Source: Chitinophagaceae bacterium (lineage in GTDB: Bacteria > Bacteroidota > Bacteroidia > Chitinophagales > Chitinophagaceae). From it: a stretch of DNA of 64,000 bases. The position numbers and the translations under genes are program-made. Of this stretch, positions 8,264 to 17,407 are shown piece by piece. The notes beneath the pieces are model-generated. The model had not been told where the DNA came from. It did no database searches and was given only the letters and a program-made list of their open reading frames with translations. The stretch's first letter is position 1; each line of letters starts with the position of its first letter. The stretch covers positions 1 through 64,000 of the forward strand of contig JADBXR010000021.1 of assembly GCA_020403425.1 (NCBI GenBank). The letters run 5' to 3'.

Positions 8264-9121
8264 CCTCAGTTTCTTCAACCCCGGGTAATGATCCACGGTT
8301 TCGAACACGTAATCGGGGTTCTGTTTCAGGATGCGGATGAATTTTGCCAGGGAATCCGAATCGGCGGGACGGCGGAACATACGGTCATGGGTAAGGATGA
8401 CCAGGTGATTGGGTGTATGGGTGGTCTTCTTGAGGAAGGCACTGTCCACCTCCCGGGCAAGGGTGACCGGCGATTGTACCGGGCGGGCCGATCTGCGGTT
8501 AAAATCCCATTCCAGGTCCCAGCCGATCACGTTATAGCCGGCGCTGTCCAGCAGCCTGGCCAGGGGGCGGGCAAGAGGGGTGGCTTTGATCTCGCCTTCC
8601 CTTACCCAGGAACGGTTGCCGGGGAAACGGGCGATCAGGTAAGGCACCTGCAAGGAATGCTGTGCCTGGAACATATCGGCCGCTGCCTGCTCGGGATGGT
8701 GATAAAAATCCAGGTATTGGTTATTGGCATGCGAAAAACTGTGGTTGGCCAGTGTTACCCGGGGGTAGGCCGAACGGATCATATTCACGATCTCGTGCCC
8801 ATCCGATTTCAGGTTGGCATGCAGTCCTACCATGAAAAAGCTGGCTTTCACCGCTTCTGCGCGGCAGAGGTTGAAACAGGTCATGGTACCCAGTTGCGGA
8901 CCATCATCGAAAGTGAGATAGATGTACTTTTTAGTGCTGTCGTAGGTAAAGACCTCAGCGGCCGCAGTTCCTGCAGATGGGGCGGGCGCCTGTGGCGCAG
9001 CATGGAAGCGGGCTTGGCTGTTGGTAACATACAGCAGCCCGGCGATCCCCAGTACCAACACCAGGAACACCCCTCCTATGAGGGTATTTTTTGATACGCG
9101 CGGGAGAACGGGATCTTTCAT
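8258..9121 (-). CDS. Membrane-anchored polysaccharide deacetylase (NodB-type)
   Basis: A carbohydrate esterase 4 type protein of about 287 residues. One N-terminal transmembrane helix (about residues 13-33, GVFLVLVLGIAGLLYV) is followed by a Pro/Ala linker and the NodB domain. The domain carries TFDDGP (catalytic base and metal Asp) and NHSFSHAN (metal-binding His pair). These enzymes remove acetyl groups from peptidoglycan or exopolysaccharide outside the cytoplasmic membrane; the substrate cannot be read here. I chose the start at 9121 (MKDPVLPRVS) over the ATG at 9157, because the longer form adds a basic stretch not expected in the family and extends toward the divergent korA promoter. 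Confidence 0.85.
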   Translation of the reverse strand: MKDPVLPRVSKNTLIGGVFLVLVLGIAGLLYVTNSQARFHAAPQAPAPSAGTAAAEVFTYDSTKKYIYLTFDDGPQLGTMTCFNLCRAEAVKASFFMVGLHANLKSDGHEIVNMIRSAYPRVTLANHSFSHANNQYLDFYHHPEQAAADMFQAQHSLQVPYLIARFPGNRSWVREGEIKATPLARPLARLLDSAGYNVIGWDLEWDFNRRSARPVQSPVTLAREVDSAFLKKTTHTPNHLVILTHDRMFRRPADSDSLAKFIRILKQNPDYVFETVDHYPGLKKLRP

Positions 9122-9236
9122 TTGGCGGCGAAGGTAATTATTGTAGCGGTTCCGCAAGAAACCGGCTTGTTATGTGCGAAAAAATAACGACCTTACAAGC
9201 CTTTAAAAATCATGTTTTTCATGCCCGGTTATCCAG

Positions 9237-9244
9237 TAACTTTG
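9237..9244 (+). promoter_or_regulatory. -7 element TAACTTTG of korA
   Basis: An exact TAnnTTTG match 20 nt upstream of the ATG at 9265. It argues that translation starts at 9265 and not at the in-frame ATG at 9091, which would lie upstream of the promoter. Confidence 0.6.
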
Positions 9245-9264
9245 TGGGCACAATTTATTCCTCG

Positions 9265-11112
9265 ATGGCTAATCAAGAAGAACTACTGCAAGATGTTGTG
9301 ATCAAATTTGCAGGCGACAGTGGAGACGGTATGCAGCTTACCGGACAACAATTTACCAACAATACCGCGATGCTGGGGATAGACCTGGCCACTTTTCCGG
9401 ACTTTCCGGCAGAGATCCGTGCCCCGATCGGTACTTTACCGGGTGTGAGTGGTTTTCAGCTGCACTTTTCTTCCAATAAGGTATTTACACCTGGCGATAT
9501 CGCCGATGTACTGGTTGCCATGAATGCAGCAGCCCTGAAAGTGAACCTGAAAGCGATCAAACCGGGAGGTAAGATCATCGTGAACACAGAAGGTTTTGAC
9601 GTAAAGAACCTGCGACTGGCCAATTATCCGGATGGCGTAAATCCGCTGGAAGACGATAGCCTCAGCAGTTATGACGTCATTAAAATAGACGTGACCAAAC
9701 TTACCCGCGAGGCCCTGAAAGATTTTCCGGAGCTGGGTAACAAGGAAAGGGACCGCGCCAAGAACATGTTCGTTCTCGGTTTCATCTACTGGATGTACAA
9801 CCGCAGCCTGGATACCACCATCGCGTTCCTGAAAGAGAAATTCGGCAAAAAGCCCGTTATCCTCAACAGTAATATCAAAGTATTGCAGGCAGGTTATAAC
9901 TATGGCGATACCACCGAGACCTTCACTACCCGTTACAAGGTGGAGAAGGCCAAAATGGAGCCAGGTCTGTACCGCAGCATCATGGGTAATGAATCCCTGG
10001 CGCTGGGCCTGATCGCCGCAGGAGAAAAAAGCGGATTGCCCATTTTCCTGGGTACCTACCCCATCACCCCTGCTTCCGATATCCTGCATGAACTGAGCAA
10101 GTATAAGAACTTCGGTATCCGTACTTTCCAGGCAGAAGATGAGATCGCCGGTATCGCATCGGCCATCGGAGCCAGTTATGGCGGATCACTGGGTATCACA
10201 TCCACTTCCGGACCAGGTATGGCGCTGAAGACAGAAGCCATGGGTCTGGCCGTAATGCTGGAGATCCCGCTGGTGATCGTGAACATTCAGAGAGGTGGCC
10301 CTTCTACCGGTCTGCCTACCAAGACCGAGCAGAGCGACCTGTTACAGGCCTATTACGGTCGTAACGGTGAGTGCCCGATGCCGATCGTGGCTTCCTCTAC
10401 CCCCAGCGACTGTTTTGAAGTAGCTTATGAGGCCGTACGTATCGCGGTACAACATATGACCCCCGTGATCATCCTGAGCGACGGATATATTGCCAACGGT
10501 GCAGAGCCCTGGAAATTCCCGACCGCTGCAGAATTGCCTGAGATCAAGGTAAGTTTCAAGAAAGGACTGGCAGAGGACGAACCCAAGTTCCAGCCCTACA
10601 GAAGGGATGAGAAACTGGCGCGTCCATGGGCCATTCCCGGAACACCCGGACTGGAACACAGGATCGGTGGTCTGGAGAAACAGGATGTTACCGGTAATAT
10701 CAACTACGAACCTGAGAACCACCAGCACATGGTGAACACCCGCCAGGCCAAGGTTGACAAGATCGCAGACTATATTCCTTTACAGAAGATAGACAGCGGC
10801 GCCGAAAAAGGAAAGGTACTGGTACTCGGATGGGGATCTACCTATGGTTCTATCAAGAGCGCCGTACTGGAACTGCAGGCCGAAGGACATTCTGTAAGCC
10901 ATGCACATATCCGCTACATGCGTCCTTTCCCGAAAAATCTTGGAGAGATCATCGGCAACTTTGAAAAAGTGCTGATCCCTGAGATCAACAATGGCCAGCT
11001 GGTGAAAATCATCCGCGACCAGTTCCTGGTGGATGCCAAAGCTTATAACAAAGTGATGGGTATCCCTATCACCAAGGGAGAGCTGATCACTGCCATTAAA
11101 AAGATGCTGTAA
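9265..11112 (+). CDS. korA: 2-oxoacid:acceptor oxidoreductase, fused gamma-alpha subunit
   Basis: A protein of about 615 residues, starting MANQEELLQDVVIKFAGDSGDGMQ. The first 190 residues are the gamma-type domain (GDSGDGMQLTG). From about residue 240 comes the alpha-type pyruvate:ferredoxin oxidoreductase N-domain (NESLALGLIAAGEKSG, YPITPASDILHEL), and the C-terminal domain II contains LGWGSTYGSIKSAV. Such subunits pair with a small beta subunit that holds thiamine diphosphate and an Fe-S cluster, and oxidise 2-oxoglutarate or similar acids to acyl-CoA with ferredoxin. That beta gene normally follows directly; here a strong terminator follows and no beta gene appears in the window. The gene symbol is by family resemblance. 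Confidence 0.88.
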   Translation: MANQEELLQDVVIKFAGDSGDGMQLTGQQFTNNTAMLGIDLATFPDFPAEIRAPIGTLPGVSGFQLHFSSNKVFTPGDIADVLVAMNAAALKVNLKAIKPGGKIIVNTEGFDVKNLRLANYPDGVNPLEDDSLSSYDVIKIDVTKLTREALKDFPELGNKERDRAKNMFVLGFIYWMYNRSLDTTIAFLKEKFGKKPVILNSNIKVLQAGYNYGDTTETFTTRYKVEKAKMEPGLYRSIMGNESLALGLIAAGEKSGLPIFLGTYPITPASDILHELSKYKNFGIRTFQAEDEIAGIASAIGASYGGSLGITSTSGPGMALKTEAMGLAVMLEIPLVIVNIQRGGPSTGLPTKTEQSDLLQAYYGRNGECPMPIVASSTPSDCFEVAYEAVRIAVQHMTPVIILSDGYIANGAEPWKFPTAAELPEIKVSFKKGLAEDEPKFQPYRRDEKLARPWAIPGTPGLEHRIGGLEKQDVTGNINYEPENHQHMVNTRQAKVDKIADYIPLQKIDSGAEKGKVLVLGWGSTYGSIKSAVLELQAEGHSVSHAHIRYMRPFPKNLGEIIGNFEKVLIPEINNGQLVKIIRDQFLVDAKAYNKVMGIPITKGELITAIKKML

Positions 11113-11132
11113 GCTCTTTTCAAAATAGATAG

Positions 11133-11167
11133 GCCCTGCGGATTTGTTTTACCCGCAGGGCTTTTTT
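11133..11167 (+). terminator. Intrinsic terminator after korA
   Basis: GCCCTGCGG (11133-11141) pairs perfectly with CCGCAGGGC (11153-11161), followed by six T. It lies 20 nt after the korA stop. Confidence 0.9.
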
Positions 11168-11178
11168 ATTTTAACAGC

Positions 11179-11511
11179 ATGGATATCGAACAACTCCGGG
11201 AATATTGCCTGCAAAAGCCAGGCGTGGAAGAGGACCTGCCCTTCGGGCCCAACACACTCGTGTTCAAAGTGAACGGCAAGATCTTCCTGTTGGCCGGGCT
11301 TGACAACCACCCGCTACGTTTCAATGTAAAATGCAACCCCGACCGGGCCATTGAGTTACGGGAAGCATATCCGGATCATGTATTACCCGGCTTCCACATG
11401 AACAAAAAACACTGGAACACAGTGGTGGTGGATGGCTTTGTACCCGGAAAAGAACTGAGGGCATTCATTGATCAGTCGTATGAGCTCGTGAAGGGGAGAC
11501 GTCGGGGGTGA
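11179..11511 (+). CDS. MmcQ/YjbR family protein
   Basis: A 110-residue cytoplasmic protein of the YjbR (MmcQ) family, whose fold resembles a double-wing DNA-binding domain. Family-like features are the start MDIEQLREYCLQKPGVEEDLPF, the central FKVNGKIFLL, and the later PGFHMNKKHWNTVVVDG. Its biochemical role is not established. The stop codon (11509-11511) is the TGA inside the first GTGAGTG word of the following heptad array. Confidence 0.88.
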   Translation: MDIEQLREYCLQKPGVEEDLPFGPNTLVFKVNGKIFLLAGLDNHPLRFNVKCNPDRAIELREAYPDHVLPGFHMNKKHWNTVVVDGFVPGKELRAFIDQSYELVKGRRRG

Positions 11512-11641
11512 GTGGTGAGTGGTGAGTAGGGAGTGTGTAGTGAGTGATCAGTCGTGAATGGGCAATGGGCAATGGTGAATTGAGGAAGGGGCGCTGTCGC
11601 TACTCACTCCCTACTCACCACTCACCACTCACGACTCACCC
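11508..11641. repeat. Inverted heptad array between convergent yjbR-like and nth genes
   Basis: Left arm GTGAGTG, GTGAGTA, GGGAGTG (11508-11535) and GTGAATG, GGCAATG, GTGAATT (11554-11581). Right arm CTACTCA, CTCCCTA, CTCACCA, CTCACGA, CTCACCC (11600-11641). It provides the stop codons of both flanking convergent genes. Confidence 0.92.
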
Positions 11642-12276
11642 TTCTTCCGATAATACGCGCAGACCTCTGTGAACATACATTCCCCGCACTTGGGATTTCG
11701 GGCAAGGCAAACATAACGTCCGTGCAGGATCAGCCAGTGGTGGGCTTTGTGGACCATCTCTTTGGGGATATGTTTGATCAGTTCCTTTTCTACGGCCAGC
11801 GGCGTGGATGCTTTTTGTGATACGAGTCCCAACCTTTTACTTACCCGGAACACATGTGTATCCACGGCCATATTGGGCTGTTCATCGATCACGCTGGTGA
11901 TCACGTTGGCGGTTTTTCTGCCTACGCCGGGGAGTTTTACCAGTTCCTCCACTGTCATGGGCACATGGCCGCCGAATTGTTCCAGCAGCATGTTGGCCAT
12001 ACCGATCAGGTGTTTGGTCTTGTTGTTGGGATAGGAGATGCTCCGGATCAGCGGGAACAACTCCTCAAATGTGGCTTTGGCCATTTGTTCCGGACCCGGA
12101 TACCGTTCGAAAATGGCGGGTGTGGTAAGGTTCACTCGTTTATCCGTACACTGTGCCGACAATATCACGGCTACCAGCAGCTGAAACGGATTGTCGTAGA
12201 TCAATTCCGTTTCCGCATCAGGTACGTTCTTCTGGAAATAATCCAGTATCAACCGGTAACGTTCTTTTTTTGTCAT
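11629..12276 (-). CDS. nth: Endonuclease III, DNA glycosylase/AP lyase
   Basis: A 215-residue base-excision repair enzyme that removes oxidised pyrimidines and nicks abasic sites. It shows the helix-hairpin-helix LPGVGRKTANVI with the catalytic Lys, then the catalytic Asp in AVDTHVFRVSKRLGL. The 4Fe-4S site at the C-terminus has the canonical C-X6-C-X2-C-X5-C spacing (from YVCLARN to EVCAYY). Its last three residues (GES) and its stop codon are encoded by the heptad array. The length is normal for the family. The converging neighbour is the YjbR-like gene. Confidence 0.96.
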   Translation of the reverse strand: MTKKERYRLILDYFQKNVPDAETELIYDNPFQLLVAVILSAQCTDKRVNLTTPAIFERYPGPEQMAKATFEELFPLIRSISYPNNKTKHLIGMANMLLEQFGGHVPMTVEELVKLPGVGRKTANVITSVIDEQPNMAVDTHVFRVSKRLGLVSQKASTPLAVEKELIKHIPKEMVHKAHHWLILHGRYVCLARNPKCGECMFTEVCAYYRKKGES

Positions 12277-12303
12277 CTATGCAAATAACCTATCCCATGA
12301 CCG

Positions 12304-12343
12304 GGTGCCTTCGTGTGAAGCTGAATGCGCACACAAAGGCACC
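12304..12343. terminator. Stem-loop between the esterase and nth genes
   Basis: GGTGCCTTCGTGTG (12304-12317) pairs with CACACAAAGGCACC (12330-12343), with one mismatch in 14 bp. It lies 11 nt after the esterase stop and 27 nt upstream of nth, so it may end esterase transcripts. No strong T run is present. Confidence 0.5.
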
Positions 12344-12353
12344 AGGCACAGTT

Positions 12354-13244
12354 TTATTGATGAAAACTTTCGCCGATGAATTTCAGGGCATCGGTAATGC
12401 CGGTACGCCAGTAGGTCCAGGTATGGGCCCCATCGCGAACGCGGTATTCATGCGGTACACGTTTTTCGGTGAGCGCAATATGCAACAGGCAATTGCCCTT
12501 GGTAAGAAAATCATCGTCGCCGCAATCGATCCAGTAGCGCACTTTCTTCAGGTCATCTGCAGATTTGGTCTCAACGATCTTGAGGATGGAATTATCATAC
12601 CAGGCTTTGGTCAAACGGTCCTTGCCTTTCAGGTCGCGGCCATATAACTGTCCGAAAGTGCGTGTCCAGCTGGCTTCCGGAGTACCTGCGATGGCATCGT
12701 CATCCAGTACAGCGGCGCTCAGTGGTGCGGCGGCTGCAAACAGATCGGCATGTTTGAGCGAGAGGATCAGTGTTCCGTAACCACCCATCGACAGTCCCGC
12801 AACACCACGGTATTTCTTTTCTGCTTTGATCCGGTAGGTCTTTTCAATGGATGGCATGAATTCTTTCACGAAAAAATCCTCATAGCGCTCCTTACCATCA
12901 TATGAATTGATGTACCAGGTAGAATCCGCATCGGGCATTACGATGATCATGGGCGGGATGGTGCCTTCTGCAATGGCCTTATCGGCATACCGGTTCACCT
13001 CCCCGAACTGCAGCCAGCCCGTGTTATCATCGGTGTATCCATGCAGCAGGTATACCACGGGATAGGTGCGGCTGGAACTTTCGTAATCAGCAGGCAGGTA
13101 CACGGTATAGTGAACATCCTTACCCATGATGGCGCTCTTGACCGTTCTGGTCTCGTATACTTTACCCTGGGATTGTGCCATGGACGACAGGCTCAGGAAC
13201 AAAGCCAGTAACAGCAAAGGGATCTTGCAAAAAACAGTTTTCAT
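12354..13244 (-). CDS. Secreted esterase, alpha/beta hydrolase (esterase D-like)
   Basis: A 296-residue protein with a signal peptide (1-23, ending SSMAQ) and an esterase-D/S-formylglutathione-hydrolase-like alpha/beta hydrolase fold. Family landmarks are YPVVYLLHGYTDDNTGW (oxyanion region), VVMPDADSTWY, and the nucleophile elbow GLSMGGYG. The Asp in DCGDDDF and the His in RDGAHTWTYW are the likely remaining triad members. Exported members in Bacteroidetes hydrolyse acyl or feruloyl esters of carbohydrates; the substrate here is unknown. It forms its own unit upstream of nth. Confidence 0.85.
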   Translation of the reverse strand: MKTVFCKIPLLLLALFLSLSSMAQSQGKVYETRTVKSAIMGKDVHYTVYLPADYESSSRTYPVVYLLHGYTDDNTGWLQFGEVNRYADKAIAEGTIPPMIIVMPDADSTWYINSYDGKERYEDFFVKEFMPSIEKTYRIKAEKKYRGVAGLSMGGYGTLILSLKHADLFAAAAPLSAAVLDDDAIAGTPEASWTRTFGQLYGRDLKGKDRLTKAWYDNSILKIVETKSADDLKKVRYWIDCGDDDFLTKGNCLLHIALTEKRVPHEYRVRDGAHTWTYWRTGITDALKFIGESFHQ

Positions 13245-13315
13245 ATCTCCTTTTTTAGTGGAGATAAATGTAGTTCAAAACAGGGCGCAAACAAAACGGG
13301 CCGACAGGGAACTGC

Positions 13316-13534
13316 TTATTTCCTGTTGGCGTGCTGCAGGATGGTTTTGACGGACAGCTTTGAGGGTGATTTGAGTTTGAGCTTATCCAGCTGGCGTATG
13401 GTCCGGCGCAGTACCTGTAAACGGTCGTACAGTTCCAGGTCCTCTTCCAGCGCCGCTTCGATGGTGGCACTCATTTTGGGTGAACAATCCTTGTACAGAT
13501 ACAGGATCAGATCCTCTTCCTTGATTTTTTTCAT
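13316..13534 (-). CDS. Small conserved hypothetical protein, about 72 aa
   Basis: Starting at MKKIKEEDLILYLYKDCSP, this short acidic/basic helical protein resembles the N-terminal helix region of small anti-sigma-like proteins (EEDLxLYLY...CSP). It lacks a zinc-binding His-Cys-Cys motif and any membrane segment. The ATG at 13549 would add MLFRV; the start at 13534 gives the usual N-terminus. No sigma-factor gene is next to it. I do not assign a function. Confidence 0.6.
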   Translation of the reverse strand: MKKIKEEDLILYLYKDCSPKMSATIEAALEEDLELYDRLQVLRRTIRQLDKLKLKSPSKLSVKTILQHANRK

Positions 13535-13638
13535 AACACGGAATAACACATCTTAAAATAAGAGGATACGGCGTGTATATAAAACGGGGAAGGGGACAGA
13601 ATATTGTTGACCGGCCGGCCAACGTTTTTGCGGGAAAA

Positions 13639-13941
13639 TTATTTTTTCAGGTCGGCAGAATCTTCAATGATGTAGATATCCTCTCCGTCCCGCTTCATCA
13701 GGTAACGCTCCCGGGCGAATTTTTCGAGGGCAGCGGGGTTATTCTGCAGGTCCTGTAGCTGTTTCTTCGTCTTTTCTATCTCCTGCACATAATAGCGCTT
13801 TTTGGCCTCCAGTTTATCAAGCTCGGCCTGCCGCTCGCGTTGCTGAAAATAGTCGCGCTGGTCAAAGAACAGCATCCACACCACAAAGAATACGGATGCT
13901 ACCAGGTATTTGTTGGTGAGTATGGCGGCCGTTTTTTTCAT
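13639..13941 (-). CDS. FtsB/DivIC-like septum formation initiator
   Basis: A 100-residue single-pass membrane protein: a short cytoplasmic N-terminus, one transmembrane helix (about residues 12-27, YLVASVFFVVWMLFF), then a coiled coil (about 30-70), and an end segment with ARERYLMKRDGEDIY that matches the FtsB/DivIC family. These proteins link the divisome subcomplexes at the septum. It lies downstream of eno on the same strand, as FtsB commonly does. An AGC-type heptad hairpin separates it from eno. Confidence 0.88.
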   Translation of the reverse strand: MKKTAAILTNKYLVASVFFVVWMLFFDQRDYFQQRERQAELDKLEAKKRYYVQEIEKTKKQLQDLQNNPAALEKFARERYLMKRDGEDIYIIEDSADLKK

Positions 13942-14032
13942 GGGTTCGCGAATGCGGGGTTTGTTGCGCGGTAAAAATAGAAAATTAGTATTCTGAACAA
14001 GTGATCAACTAATCAACAGGTGTGAAGAAACC

Positions 14033-14104
14033 AGCTGCGAGCAAATAGCCGTGAGCTACGAGCCAGTCTATCCTGCTCGCAGCTCACAGCCCAGGGCTCA
14101 AAGC
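14033..14104. repeat. Inverted heptad array with AGCTGCG-type words
   Basis: Left arm AGCTGCG, AGCAAAT, AGCCGTG, AGCTACG, AGCCAGT (14033-14067). Right arm GCTCGCA, GCTCACA, GCCCAGG, GCTCAAA (14074-14101). The words are unrelated to GTGAGTG but keep the 7-nt period and the inverted layout. The array begins directly after the eno stop codon. Confidence 0.85.
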
Positions 14105-15415
<1,311 letters not shown>

Positions 15416-15970
15416 TTATAATTTGGGTTTGTCTGTGCGTTTCGGTGACGCAATGTACGCATTTACCTGCTTTTGTTTTTTGAAATCATTCCACGAACCA
15501 CGGGTTTTGCGAAGAAATATTTCATCGTAACCCTTGCTGACATAGTCTTTCAGGATGCCTACCTGCTCATAACCCAGTCGCAGATAGAGCTCGCGGGCCC
15601 GGTGGTTAAAGGAACTTACGCAGATAAAGGCGTTGGGACTGATCGCGAAAATAATGTCTTCCGCAAAACGGATCGCTGCTTCACCAATACCTTGTCCCCT
15701 GGCCGCTTCGGAGATAACGATCGTTTGTATGTATCCGGTAAAACTTCCTTTCAGTTTCAGCATCACAAAACCTAGACGCTCCCCCTCCCGGCTGAACAGA
15801 AAGACCTCGCTCAGCGGATCGGCCAGCAGTTCAATGGAATCCTCGTAGGTTCGTTGCAAAGTGATCCAGGGCTCATTGGCAGCCATCAGCCGCGCGCACC
15901 ATTCCAGATCGGCCACCTGGCGGGTCCGCTCTACTGTAACAAGGGGTTCTATGCCGGGCAAACGATCCAT
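15416..15970 (-). CDS. GNAT family N-acetyltransferase
   Basis: A 184-residue protein with the GNAT acetyl-CoA motif RGQGIGEAAIRFAED (R/Q-x-x-G-x-G/A). IQTIVISEAARGQGIG precedes it, and the C-terminal NHRARELYLRLGYEQVGI is typical of ribosomal-protein or small-molecule acetyltransferases. The substrate is unknown. It lies between gldA (5-nt gap) and eno (18-nt gap) on one strand, so the three are likely one transcript. Confidence 0.9.
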   Translation of the reverse strand: MDRLPGIEPLVTVERTRQVADLEWCARLMAANEPWITLQRTYEDSIELLADPLSEVFLFSREGERLGFVMLKLKGSFTGYIQTIVISEAARGQGIGEAAIRFAEDIIFAISPNAFICVSSFNHRARELYLRLGYEQVGILKDYVSKGYDEIFLRKTRGSWNDFKKQKQVNAYIASPKRTDKPKL

Positions 15971-15975
15971 GGGTC

Positions 15976-16887
15976 TCAGACATGGGTTGTCAAGGTTCGG
16001 AATACCTGCTCCAGGCTTTGCCCTTCTGTTTGCAGGGAAACGATATTCAGGTTGTTCTCGACCGCCAGTGTGAGCAATTGTTTTCGTACCGCATCGGGGT
16101 CGGCGGTCTCCAGTTGCCAGTTTCCGGCTACCGGTTCTGTTACACGGATCACTTTTGAGAGTCGTTGCAGCAGCAGCTGTGATACCGGTTCACTGAACTG
16201 TACCGACACGATATGTTTATCGCCCCCACCCTTCTGCAGGTTGACCAGGCGATCGTCTGCCACAATATTTCCTTTGTTGATGATGATCACCCGATCGCAG
16301 ATGGCTTCCACTTCCTGGAGTATATGCGAGGAGAAAAGAACGGTCTTGTTCTGCCCCTGCTGTTTGATCACATTCCTGATCTCAATGATCTGGTTAGGGT
16401 CCAGTCCGCTGGTGGGCTCATCCAGTATCAGCACTTCGGGTGCATGTATGAGTGCGGCAGCCAGGCCCACACGCTGTTTGTATCCTTTGGACAACTGTCC
16501 GATCTTTTTCCGGGATTCTACGGTGAGGCCGGTAAGCCCGATCACATTTTCTATGGCGGCCTTACTGTCCTTGAGCTGGTGTATCCCCGCTACAAACGCC
16601 AGGTATTCGCGCACGTACATATCCGGGTACAGCGGATTGGCTTCCGGCAGATAGCCGATCTTTTTTTTCACTTCAATGGGATGGGAAGCTACCTCCAGTC
16701 CGCACACCCTTGCGTTACCCGCATCGGCCTGCAGGTAACCGGTGATCATTTTCATGGTGGTGCTTTTACCGGCGCCATTGGGACCGAGAAAACCCACGAT
16801 CTCTCCTTTGTTCACAGTGAACGAAACGCCATTCACTGCTTTCTGTTCGCCATACTGTTTCAGCAACTGTGTAACTTCTATCGACAT
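15976..16887 (-). CDS. gldA: ABC transporter ATP-binding protein, GldA type
   Basis: A 303-residue ATPase. Walker A is GPNGAGKST (residues 35-43), the signature is LSKGYKQRV, and Walker B is LILDEPTSGLD. The opening MSIEVTQLLKQYGEQKAVNGVSF and the MYVREYLAF segment match the gliding-motility ATPase GldA of Bacteroidetes. GldA normally works with the permease/auxiliary subunits GldF and GldG, which are not in this window; whether the strain glides cannot be told. The start at 16887 is supported by a perfect -7 element at 16905-16912, which rules out the longer frame beginning at 16929. Confidence 0.85.
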   Translation of the reverse strand: MSIEVTQLLKQYGEQKAVNGVSFTVNKGEIVGFLGPNGAGKSTTMKMITGYLQADAGNARVCGLEVASHPIEVKKKIGYLPEANPLYPDMYVREYLAFVAGIHQLKDSKAAIENVIGLTGLTVESRKKIGQLSKGYKQRVGLAAALIHAPEVLILDEPTSGLDPNQIIEIRNVIKQQGQNKTVLFSSHILQEVEAICDRVIIINKGNIVADDRLVNLQKGGGDKHIVSVQFSEPVSQLLLQRLSKVIRVTEPVAGNWQLETADPDAVRKQLLTLAVENNLNIVSLQTEGQSLEQVFRTLTTHV

Positions 16888-16904
16888 GCCCGCTGGGTTT
16901 CGGC

Positions 16905-16912
16905 CAAAATTA
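16905..16912 (-). promoter_or_regulatory. -7 element TAATTTTG upstream of gldA-GNAT-eno
   Basis: An exact TAnnTTTG match on the reverse strand, 17 nt upstream of the gldA ATG at 16887. It is a plausible promoter for the gldA, GNAT and eno run. Confidence 0.5.
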
Positions 16913-17001
16913 ATTGAATAGGACGACAATGGGGGTTAATGGATTGATAAGAAACCGGGATACCGGCTTTATTGCCGTCACATCTGATCGCTGTAAGGTT
17001 C

Positions 17002-17126
17002 GTGAGTGGTGAGTGGTGAGTAGGGAGTAGGAAGTGTGTTAGCAATAGCCCCCCTTTCTCTATTCACCATTCACTATTGCCCATTCACGCCTGACGACTC
17101 ACCACTCCCTACTCACCACTCACGCC
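17002..17126. repeat. Inverted heptad array between gldA and the small membrane protein
   Basis: Left arm GTGAGTG, GTGAGTA, GGGAGTA, GGAAGTG (17002-17036). Right arm CTATTCA, CCATTCA, CTATTGC, CGACTCA, CCACTCC, CTACTCA, CCACTCA (17060-17122). It starts right at the 3' end of the small membrane protein gene (stop at 17127) and lies upstream of the gldA promoter. Confidence 0.92.
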
Positions 17127-17372
17127 TTAATCGATCAGTTCATCCGAACGTTCCGGCAGGTGATCGTACTCTCCCTTCAGCGCATACCAGCCAAAGATCA
17201 CCATACCGATGGCGATGGGGATGAAGATGACCACGAATACACCCCACTGAATTTTGGTATCCATCACCGGTTTTTTGGCGATCTCTGATGCGGCGGTCTT
17301 TACCAGGTAATATATGGCCAGCGGCCCCAGCAACAGCCAGATGATACCGGCCAATCTTTTCAGTTGATTCAT
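17127..17372 (-). CDS. Small two-helix membrane protein, 81 aa
   Basis: An 81-residue protein with two transmembrane helices (about 6-24, LAGIIWLLLGPLAIYYLVK, and about 44-64, WGVFVVIFIPIAIGMVIFGWY) and an acidic C-terminus. It resembles small uncharacterised proteins found next to MFS transporters in Bacteroidetes; I am not certain of the family name. It follows the MHS-type transporter gene by 35 nt on the same strand, so a role as a partner or modulator of that transporter is an inference from context. Confidence 0.7.
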   Translation of the reverse strand: MNQLKRLAGIIWLLLGPLAIYYLVKTAASEIAKKPVMDTKIQWGVFVVIFIPIAIGMVIFGWYALKGEYDHLPERSDELID

Positions 17373-17407
17373 ACAAAACAGTTTAAGGCTTCATTCAGGA
17401 TAATGGA

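Noticed and set aside
9091..9264. Longer N-terminus for the korA product
   Set aside because: The extension lies upstream of a perfect -7 promoter element and does not resemble the family N-terminus.
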